20,543 nt of DNA. Source: Entamoeba histolytica HM-1:IMSS. Its lineage: Eukaryota; Evosea; Mastigamoebida; Endamoebidae. Position numbers and translations under genes: made by a program. The notes beneath the pieces are model-generated. The model had not been told where the DNA came from and did not search any database. It worked only from the letters and a program-made list of their open reading frames with translations. The DNA is taken from contig NW_001915099.1 of NCBI RefSeq assembly GCF_000208925.1, forward strand, positions 1-20,543. Direction: 5' to 3'. This document shows positions 8,100 through 14,706 of this stretch, in pieces. Position 1 is the stretch's first letter; every line of letters begins with the position of its first letter.

Positions 8100-9275
8100 T
8101 TAATTTGAATTTAATGACATTTGTTTTAATTGTTCAATAATTGGTTTTAATACAGGTTCTTTTGATAAAATAGCTATCATCATTAATTTATCATAAGTTG
8201 GTGTCACTTGACTAATATGATCATACGCAATATTTGTTAATGACGAATTACAAACTTTACGTACAACACCTTGAGATGCAAGAATTGATACTTCATTTCT
8301 AAATTCTTTAATAGTAAAATGTTTTTGATTAATCTTAATAGAATCAATCAATTGTTTAAATTTTTCATACCATTCACCTATTCCAATTACTCCATTTCTA
8401 TTTTGACAAAAGAATAACGATGCACATAAACATTTTTGATATTTTCCCATTCTTGAAAGAAAATCTTTTGTTGAAGTATCACCATTATTCATTCCATTTG
8501 CTTTAATAGCATGAATCATTTTTACAACAGGTGAATTATCTTGAATAGCTAAATGAATAGCTAATGTACATGCAGAATATACTTTTCTAAGATCACCTTC
8601 TTTTCTATAAACTTCTTTTGCAATATATTCAACAGCTTTTGAATCAAAAGTATTATTTGTTTTAGTTCTAATAATTTCACAAATTTGTTCAAGACTATTT
8701 GTTGTATATAACAATTGAGCAGTATATGGTGAACGTGCAAAGTCATTTGCCATTGAATAATAGTCTTGTGTTTCATTTGCTAAACCAATAACTACACATC
8801 TATATGCAATTTTAATTCCAAATAATGCTTGTAATAACCATTGATACATATCATTACATTTATTTTTTAAATTATCAATTTCATCAAATACAAGAATAGA
8901 TGGAATTGTTTCATTATTTAATTCTGATGCAATTTCTTTAAATGTTTTTTCTTCACCAAACAATTGTTCTGATAATGATCTAATAAAACATTTTTTATTT
9001 GTACATAATAATACATTTATAAATACTGTTCTTCTTTTTACTCTTAATTCATTTAAAAATTCATTGTCTTTTAATACTTCTTTAACAACTGTTGTTTTAC
9101 CAACTCCAGATCCACCATGAATTAATATTAATCCAAAATGTGGAAATAATTCATATTGTCGAATACATGTCTTTAACTCTTCATATTCTTTTTCTCTACC
9201 AACTATTTCTCCTTTTTCAATTTCATGTTGATTAAATGCTTTCATTGTTGAAACAAGAGGACTTGGTGTTTGCAT
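8100..9275 (-). CDS. ORC1: Orc1/Cdc6-type replication origin-binding AAA+ ATPase
   Basis: Single-exon protein of 391 residues. AAA+ domain: VGREKEYEEL (box II-like, about 25-34), Walker A GGSGVGKT (54-61), Walker B ILVFDEID (127-134), sensor 1 in VVIGLANETQ (Asn167) and sensor 2 in EGDLRKVYSAC (Arg230). A helical lid and a C-terminal winged-helix region follow (about 275-385, including FRNEVSILASQGVVRK). It lacks the BAH domain and long basic N-terminus of animal and plant Orc1, so it has the size and layout of archaeal Orc1/Cdc6. Family members load the MCM helicase at origins in an ATP-dependent way in the nucleus. Whether it serves as Orc1, Cdc6 or both cannot be told from sequence. It is divergent from the RSZ-type gene. 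Confidence 0.9.
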   Translation of the reverse strand: MQTPSPLVSTMKAFNQHEIEKGEIVGREKEYEELKTCIRQYELFPHFGLILIHGGSGVGKTTVVKEVLKDNEFLNELRVKRRTVFINVLLCTNKKCFIRSLSEQLFGEEKTFKEIASELNNETIPSILVFDEIDNLKNKCNDMYQWLLQALFGIKIAYRCVVIGLANETQDYYSMANDFARSPYTAQLLYTTNSLEQICEIIRTKTNNTFDSKAVEYIAKEVYRKEGDLRKVYSACTLAIHLAIQDNSPVVKMIHAIKANGMNNGDTSTKDFLSRMGKYQKCLCASLFFCQNRNGVIGIGEWYEKFKQLIDSIKINQKHFTIKEFRNEVSILASQGVVRKVCNSSLTNIAYDHISQVTPTYDKLMMIAILSKEPVLKPIIEQLKQMSLNSN

Positions 9276-9297
9276 TAATAAGAAGAATAAAAATAAA

Positions 9298-9344
9298 ATT
9301 TTTTCATTTTAATTTTTTTAATTTTTTCATTTTTAATTTTTTAA
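9298..9344. repeat. Two-copy tandem repeat, period about 23
   Basis: Two near-identical T-rich units, each beginning ATTTTTTCATTTT and ending in TTTTTTA, stand side by side upstream of the Orc1/Cdc6 gene. They differ by placement of one T. This may be slippage in a T-rich leader or promoter; no function is evident. Confidence 0.45.
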
Positions 9345-9491
9345 TTTTATATTTTTTTATTATGAAAAAAGCAATAATATAATTTTTACTATTTTTATTA
9401 CTTATTTCCTTTTTTCTTCTTCTTTTTTTCTGTTTTTGCTTTTCTTAAATTAAAAATAAAAAAGGGTTATCTAGTAATTATAATCATTCTA

Positions 9492-10333
9492 ATGAGTTCT
9501 ATTAAGTTATATGTCGGTCATTTACCTGATGGTGTTACTCAAGAAGAAATGAACGATGCATTTTCAAAATATGGATCAATTGAAACAATTGATATAAAGT
9601 CACACTTTGGTTTTGTTGTTTGTTCATTTTTGAATTATTAACGTTTCTTAAATTTTCATTTACATTATAAATAAGTTCTTCTATTGAAGAACATAAAATA
9701 AATATGTCAAATGGTAAAAAGAAATTTGTGATTATTATTAATGATTGTATAATCAACTTTAATCATAAAAATCATTTTTCGTACTGACACGTGTAGACAT
9801 TCACAAATGCTGAAGATGGTAAAAAAATAATTGATGATAAAATTGATATTACAATAAAAGGAAGACACGTTTCTGTTGAACAGGCTCGAGGAGATAGATC
9901 TCGTGAAAATGATGTTTGCTATCTTTGTGGTAAAACTGGACATTGGGCACGTGATTGTAAGGAAAAACGTTATAGAAGAAGAAATAGATCTTCTTCTCGA
10001 AGAAGACGTTATAGTAGAAGGTATAGTTCTCGATCACGTTCTCGCTCTCCTTATTCAAGAAGACATTCAAGGTCATCAAGTAGACGTCATAGACATTCAT
10101 CATCTCGTTCAGACTCAAGGTCACGTTCTCGTTCTCCTTATTCAAGACATTCTCAAAGATATTCTAGACATCGCCATCGTTCAGATTCTAGTTCTTCTTT
10201 TTCTAGAAGTTCACCTTCTCCAAAACGTGACTCAAGCAAAAGGGAGAATAGATCAATTAAAAATGAAGACAAGTCAATTAAAAAAGATACAGAAACAATA
10301 ATCCAAAAAGACTCAGAAAATCAACAAAAGTAA
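9492..10333 (+). CDS. RSZ/SRSF7-type splicing factor: RRM, CCHC knuckle, RS domain
   Basis: Exons 9492-9617 and 9797-10333 join to about 220 residues. The RRM spans about 4-73, with RNP2 as KLYVGHL and RNP1 formed across the splice junction as SHFGFV plus TF. A CCHC zinc knuckle follows (C83, C86, H91, C96 in CYLCGKTGHWARDC). The remainder to about 205 is an RS/RH-rich tail with repeated SRSRSPYSR, then a short Lys/Asp/Glu end. RRM plus one knuckle plus RS is the layout of SRSF7 and plant RSZ proteins, which bind exonic enhancers and recruit spliceosome parts in the nucleus. Without splicing the first frame stops at 9640, and no RRM would be complete. The intron is long for this genome, and SR genes are often autoregulated through splicing, which is possible here. 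The next gene downstream is convergent and ends 74 bp away. Confidence 0.92.
9618..9796 (+). other. Intron of the RSZ-type gene (179 bp), with internal hairpin
   Basis: The donor is GTTTGT and the acceptor GTGTAG. Splicing is phase 0 and joins HFGFV to TFTNAEDG, completing RNP1. It is much longer than the other three introns in the window (48-66 bp). A 7-bp stem with a 4-nt loop lies inside (9675-9692). Confidence 0.88.
9675..9692 (+). other. Intronic stem-loop
   Basis: GTTCTTC, loop TATT, then GAAGAAC: a perfect 7-bp stem in the RSZ-type gene intron, about 57 nt after the donor. The GAAGAAC arm is of the purine-rich type that SR proteins often bind, so it could be a feedback site. That role is inference. 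Confidence 0.55.
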
Positions 10334-10406
10334 AAGTACAAATTTACTTGTTAAATTATTAAACTAAACTGGGCTTTTTTATCCATTTCTTTCTTCTGTT
10401 TTTTTT

Positions 10407-10841
10407 TTATTCTTTTTTCTCATTAGTTTCTTTTGAATTTATAAATTCCTTTTTCGTTATAGTATCATTTTCGTTTTGGGTTTTCATTTTCTCAGATTGG
10501 GGAGTTTGTTGTTGATGCTTTTCCGAAGATTGGTTATTTTTCTTTGGTTTATTTTCATTTCTTTTTCTATTTCTTTTTGACTTTTTCACTAGAAATGTAT
10601 TGTACTTCCGTTTTGATTCAAGTGCATGAACAAATGACTGTGTTTTACTCAACAACATTAGGTCTTCTCCAATTGTGTCATCATTCATTTGTTGTAGTGG
10701 TATAAAAGGTGATTCTTTTTTTTTGCAATTCATTTTATGTGCTTTATAACATTCTATACTACAATATAAAATATTGCATTTAGGACACTGATACTTAGAC
10801 TCTTTTCCACATACTTCACAGTGTCGTTTGTTATTTTCCAT
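10407..10841 (-). CDS. ZNHIT3: Zinc-HIT protein (ZNHIT3/Hit1-like)
   Basis: Single-exon protein of 144 residues. The zinc-HIT finger occupies residues 8-39 with all eight ligands visible: C8, C11, C19, C22, C27, C31, H35 and C39, in CEVCGKESKYQCPKC and YCSIECYKAHKMNC. KYQCPKC and YCS are typical of the HIT type, although MYND fingers look similar. Beyond about residue 75 the protein is Lys/Asn/Gln/Glu-rich and probably disordered. ZNHIT3/Hit1 proteins help assemble box C/D snoRNPs; size and an N-terminal finger agree with that member. The tail carries little to confirm the subgroup, so ZNHIT3 is the best guess. It is tail-to-tail with the RSZ-type gene. Confidence 0.7.
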   Translation of the reverse strand: MENNKRHCEVCGKESKYQCPKCNILYCSIECYKAHKMNCKKKESPFIPLQQMNDDTIGEDLMLLSKTQSFVHALESKRKYNTFLVKKSKRNRKRNENKPKKNNQSSEKHQQQTPQSEKMKTQNENDTITKKEFINSKETNEKKE

Positions 10842-11050
10842 TCTATTGACATTCTTCGATCTTCGTTATTTCTTTTCATTCTTCAAAAATAAAAAAATTA
10901 AAAACATAGAACTGGAAAATAAAGTAATAAATTGAAATTAATATGAAACATGCATAACTATAATTAATGGTTTAATTACTATTAAATAATAGTAAAAAGG
11001 ATAAACATGAGATATATCGACTTTGAACCCTATCTCCATTTAATGACCTT

Positions 11051-11058
11051 AATGAACT
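11051..11058 (+). promoter_or_regulatory. GAAC core-promoter element of the eL30 gene
   Basis: AATGAACT matches the published Entamoeba GAAC element exactly and lies 24 bp before the start codon. TTATTAAATT follows immediately and is weakly TATA-element-like. Entamoeba 5' leaders are very short, so this fits a core promoter. It is the only exact copy I found near a start codon in the window. Confidence 0.6.
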
Positions 11059-11082
11059 TATTAAATTTGTCAGTGCCAAAGG

Positions 11083-11412
11083 ATGTCAAGTACAAAACAA
11101 GCCAAGAAAACTCAAGAAGGAGTTAACTCAAAACTTGCCCTTGTCACTAAGAGTGGTAAATATGTCCTTGGAACCAAAGCTACTCTTAAGACCATTCGTG
11201 ATGGAAAGAGTAAACTCGTTATTATTTCTTCTAACTGCCCACCATTAGAAAGAGCTAAAATTGAATATTATGCTGTTCTTGGTAAAGTTCAAGTTGTCCA
11301 TTATTCTGGATCTAATGTTGATCTTGGAACAGCTTGTGGTAGATATTTCTCTGTCTCTGTTTTATCTATTATTGATGGAGGAGATTCTGATATTCTTAAA
11401 GCTTCTGAATAA
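11083..11412 (+). CDS. RPL30: 60S ribosomal protein eL30 (L30e)
   Basis: Single-exon protein of 109 residues, a normal length for eL30. Diagnostic stretches are INSKL-type [16 protein letters not shown], the helix [39 protein letters not shown] and the C-terminal [19 protein letters not shown]. It is part of the large ribosomal subunit and belongs to the L7Ae/L30e kink-turn-binding fold. Codons use more C-ending and AAG choices than neighbouring genes, as expected for a highly expressed gene. The start is the first Met, 24 bp after an exact GAAC element. Confidence 0.97.
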
Positions 11413-12353
11413 ATTGAATGGCTAATTAGTATTTGTTCATTTAATCGTTTTGTTTTTATTTTCATTTTAAATAATTTTGTTTGTTCTTTTGTATATTCAT
11501 TGGTTTGTTTTTACAGAAACTTTGAAAGGTATAGTTTCTGTGTGTTTTTTTTTGTAATATCTTTAATTTTCTTAATAATTGATAAAATACAACGAATAAA
11601 TTCATGCATATTTTAACTAGGTAGTAATATATTATTCTAATCAATTGATTATTAATTTAATAAGACTTTAATTTTTTATGATTTCAATAGTATTATTGAC
11701 TTGTAATTACTATTGTTTTTTTTTTTGTTTTGGATTTTATTGTAATAGACAAATTTCTTATGAATAAAATGTATTTTGTATTATTAATAAAAGATTATTT
11801 CTTCATCACAATTATTTTAGGAAAAAAATATTGAAATGCTAATTTAGCTAAATATTCCTTATTAAAGATTTATTCAATGTATTAAAGTGATAAATCATTT
11901 TTTACTCTTTAAATATTTATAAAAATTATTCAAAAATAATTTCGTTAAATATTAATAGAACAGTGTTTGTAACAAAGACTTGTTTGAAAAAGATTTCAAT
12001 AATAATACTAGTGAATAATAATTTTTTATATTGGTTTAAAATATTCATCATTACAAGATTATTGATAAAGATACATTAATAATATGATTTTTCAGAGTAT
12101 AGCTATACATAAATACATTTTATAACAATAATAAATAAAAAGGTGTTGAAAAGTAGTACTAAGTGCAAATATGATTCTTAAAAATAAATAAAAATTCATT
12201 TTAATTTTAAATTCATGTTTTTAATATATTTTTCATTTTTTTCTTAAAGCAAAATCTCTTAAAAGCAACATTATTCTTTTTATACCTTAAAATAATAACT
12301 AATAACATAAATAAAATACCTATCATCACTAAATAAAACATTTTTTTTATTAA
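11413..12353. other. Intergenic AT-rich region between the eL30 and TLDc genes
   Basis: After the eL30 3' end nothing gene-like is visible. A 60-codon minus-strand open frame at 11462-11644 is low-complexity and lacks any recognisable motif. I searched by eye for the missing 5' exon of the TLDc gene here and found no coding-like stretch with a plausible donor. Confidence 0.5.
11423..11427 (+). promoter_or_regulatory. Candidate polyadenylation motif of the eL30 gene
   Basis: TAATT lies 10 nt after the stop and is followed by T-rich sequence, matching the UA(A/U)UU plus U-tract arrangement described for Entamoeba mRNAs. Such a short motif is common by chance here. Confidence 0.4.
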
Positions 12354-12437
12354 AACAAAAGAAGAATAAATAATATACTATTTGATTCAGATAGAGATGA
12401 TTGGAATAGAAATACATCAGTATTTGATCAAAGAATA

Positions 12438-12830
12438 ATGAATAAAGAACATATAATAATTATTATTGAAGATGAAGAAGAAAATAAATTTGGAGGATAT
12501 GTTAATGAGAAAATTGATAAAGTTGATGATTTTATAAATGATTCAAAATCATTTGTATTTTCATTAAAATCAAATGGAAGAATGAAAGGAATGAAGAAAT
12601 TTGATATTAAAGAACCACAATATGCATTTAAAGTATATAATCAATTAAGTAATTATTTGTTTATATTTGGAATAGATGATATTCGTGTTTGTAAAGAAAA
12701 TAATAAAACAAAATCATCTTGTAAACAATTTTCATTTGAATATAAAGGAATATCAAATTCACTTTGTGGAACAGGATGGTTCACAGAATATTTCACACCA
12801 AAACATTTCATAGTAATTGAAGTGAAATGA
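12438..12830 (+). CDS. TLDc-domain protein, apparently 5'-truncated
   Basis: From the first ATG this reads 130 residues of TLDc domain: FGGYV near the start, then SFVFSLKSNG, the YLFIFGIDDIRV strand, and the C-terminal FTPKHFIVIEVK. Codons upstream of that ATG, open and in frame from 12354, encode NILFDSDRDDWNRNTSVFDQRIM. This is the expected beginning of the TLDc fold (ILFDSD..., then the helix before the I-I-I strand). No ATG is present in that upstream part, and an in-frame TAA stands at 12351-12353. Entamoeba TLDc proteins usually also have a coiled-coil N-terminus, absent here. Either an upstream exon is missed, or the gene has lost its 5' end and is a pseudogene or short relic. TLDc proteins elsewhere bind V-ATPase or act in oxidative-stress resistance; no role is claimed here. 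Confidence 0.7.
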   Translation: MNKEHIIIIIEDEEENKFGGYVNEKIDKVDDFINDSKSFVFSLKSNGRMKGMKKFDIKEPQYAFKVYNQLSNYLFIFGIDDIRVCKENNKTKSSCKQFSFEYKGISNSLCGTGWFTEYFTPKHFIVIEVK

Positions 12831-13244
12831 AAATAATTAATGTGGTTTATTTGAAATTAAAGTAAAAAATATACGTTATTTATGATTTAAAAATAGTTGT
12901 ATCAATATGACAAAGCTTGTTAGTTCAGAGAATTGAGTAATAACATACTTCTATCATATTGCTTTTTTTTCAATACATTCAAATAAGTAAGTAATTTTTT
13001 ATTAGATATTATTTATACAATCTTAATGAAATTGAGATATAATTGTAAAAATTATATAGTTTTTTTATTTGTTGACATAACTTTACTTCATTGTTTAATA
13101 CTTTTCATAATCCTTTTTGACTACTTAGCTTATGAGCAATATACTGTTTGATATCCTTTTTATAATGAAATACCTTAAAAACTATTAAAAAGAAAAAAAA
13201 AGAAAAACATATACTAATGAAACTTCACCCAAAATTCAAATAGA
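12831..13244. other. Intergenic AT-rich region between the TLDc and Rab7 genes
   Basis: This is the convergent 3' side of both neighbours. I see T-runs and AT-rich sequence with no gene, RNA or repeat worth naming. Confidence 0.5.
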
Positions 13245-13865
13245 TCAACAAGGGCAATCAGACTTTTGAGCTTGAGGAGCAGGCTGATCAATATTAACTT
13301 GGTTCATGACATAAATATCAGTATCAGTTCCCTTTTGAGCAATAGCAGCTTGGGCAATTGATTGGAAAGCAGCATCTACATTGGTAGCATTTTTAGCAGA
13401 AGTTTCGAAGAAAGGAATATTGAAATGTTCTGAACACCATTGTTCAGCCTTCTTCTTAATAGCATCAGGACTTCCTTCATAAGTATCAACTTTATTTCCT
13501 AAAACAACAAATGGGAATTGGTCTTGGTTCTTTGGTGAAGCTTGAACAAGGAATTCTTCTCTCCAGTTGTTTAAAGACTCAAATGTTTTTGGGTCATTGA
13601 CATCATAACAAAGAGCACAACAATCTGCACCTCTGTAGAAAGCAACTCCAAGGGATTGGAATCGTTCATTTCCGGCAGTATCCCAAATTTGCATTGTTAC
13701 TTCATGATTATCAACAACAAGATCTTTTGTTAAGAAGTCAGCACCAATAGTTGCTTTATAGACAGAACTATATTTATGATTAACAAATTGGTTCATTAAA
13801 GAAGTTTTTCCAACACCTGAATCACCAAGAATAATTACTTTTAAAAGAATCTTTTTCTTAGACAT
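13245..13865 (-). CDS. Rab7: Rab7-family small GTPase with Asn at the catalytic Gln position
   Basis: Single-exon protein of 206 residues. Motifs: P-loop GDSGVGKTS (14-22), switch I Thr39 in YKATIGADF, switch [11 protein letters not shown] (61-69), NKVD (124-127), ETSAK (154-158), and a C-terminal CPC (C204, C206) for double prenylation. [29 protein letters not shown] and [12 protein letters not shown] are strongly Rab7-like. Rab7 proteins control late endosome, lysosome and phagosome traffic, and Entamoeba has several Rab7 isotypes; I cannot say which one this is. Residue 66, Gln in nearly all Rabs, is Asn (codon AAT), so intrinsic and GAP-stimulated GTP hydrolysis may be altered. Codon choice is richer in C-ending codons than in neighbours, suggesting good expression. 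It is divergent from the membrane-protein gene. Confidence 0.95.
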   Translation of the reverse strand: MSKKKILLKVIILGDSGVGKTSLMNQFVNHKYSSVYKATIGADFLTKDLVVDNHEVTMQIWDTAGNERFQSLGVAFYRGADCCALCYDVNDPKTFESLNNWREEFLVQASPKNQDQFPFVVLGNKVDTYEGSPDAIKKKAEQWCSEHFNIPFFETSAKNATNVDAAFQSIAQAAIAQKGTDTDIYVMNQVNIDQPAPQAQKSDCPC

Positions 13866-14167
13866 CGTTCCTTTCTATTGTATTATTCAGTTTTCAGTTC
13901 TCAATCTTCGTCTCTCTTTTTTCATTTCTTTAATTTTTTTCTTCTCTTTCAGTGGAATTCTCAAGGAAAATAATCCTCTTTTTGTAATTAATTTCATAAT
14001 TATTTTAATAGTTTATTAATTATTTAAAATAGTAATATCTACTGTTCCAATCTTTTCTTTAAAAAAATAAAAATAGACAAATTTTAGTTTAAAAAGAAGA
14101 AGAACTTAAAAAGAAAAAAAAAAAGAAAAAACAAAAAGAACGAAAGAAAAAACAAAAAAATCAGAGA
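13866..14167. promoter_or_regulatory. Shared divergent promoter region, with a purine tract at 14091-14167
   Basis: About 300 bp separates the Rab7 start (minus) from the membrane-protein start (plus). The last 77 bases before the plus-strand ATG contain only eight pyrimidines by my count, a nearly pure A/G leader. On the Rab7 side, GAGAACTGAAAACTG on the minus strand contains a loose GAAC-like core. No exact promoter element is seen. Confidence 0.4.
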
Positions 14168-14644
14168 ATGAGAAATTTGACGAAGTTAATAATAATTGGA
14201 ACTGTGTTAGTTGTGATAAATTTATTTCTTCAATTTCCTGATACTGCAATGACTGTAAATTTAATTAATTGTGATGATATTAGACCAGTAAAATTAGTAG
14301 TAAAATCCAAAGGATATTATCCAAGACATTTATCACAATGTGGGTGGAAAATAAATGACTTAATGATACATATAGTTTTATTAGTTATTCCATTCTTTCA
14401 TAATCTTCTTGATCCTTTTTATCACTTCACAAGAGTTCTTAGAAGAATTATTATATTTACAACTTCACTTCTTTTATTATTATTTTCAACATATACACTT
14501 ATAGATTTAATTCATTATCCAACTTCAATAGTTCAAGAACTCTTTCATTTTAGTCGTTCTTCATTTATATTTAATGTACTTATAGAATTATTTTTATCAA
14601 TTTGTTGGTTAATTTCTGTATTTACATCAATGAATCTTAGTTAG
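14168..14644 (+). CDS. Four-helix membrane protein of unknown family
   Basis: Single-exon protein of 158 residues that I do not recognise. Four hydrophobic segments are visible at about 5-23, 64-81, 93-115 and 131-154. The first loop (24-63) is the largest, with Cys35 and Cys58, which could form a disulphide if lumenal or extracellular. Basic residues R53, R89 and R92-R93 flank helices 2 and 3. This outline recalls small tetraspan proteins, but tetraspanin CCG or claudin W-GLW-C-C motifs are absent. The first helix could double as a signal anchor. A 77-nt purine-rich leader precedes the start. The product seems real: it has a full-length frame with normal codon use, and it sits between two clear genes. 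Confidence 0.65.
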   Translation: MRNLTKLIIIGTVLVVINLFLQFPDTAMTVNLINCDDIRPVKLVVKSKGYYPRHLSQCGWKINDLMIHIVLLVIPFFHNLLDPFYHFTRVLRRIIIFTTSLLLLLFSTYTLIDLIHYPTSIVQELFHFSRSSFIFNVLIELFLSICWLISVFTSMNLS

Positions 14645-14706
14645 TGTTGTTTATTTCTTCTTTTTATTAACTTAAACATTAATAAAGTTTAAAACATAAA
14701 TTTTAA

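Noticed and set aside
9728..9787. Possible intronic box C/D snoRNA (GTGATTA ... CTGA)
   Set aside because: Box C has a mismatch, there is no closing terminal stem next to the boxes, and no evident guide region.
9535..10301. Several long frames on both strands overlapping the RSZ-type gene, one of 141 codons on the plus strand
   Set aside because: They are shadows of repetitive RS codons and the intron. The spliced RRM-knuckle-RS frame explains the sequence.
11462..11644. 60-codon minus-strand frame downstream of the eL30 gene
   Set aside because: Low-complexity sequence in the eL30 3' flank, with no homology signal I can recognise.
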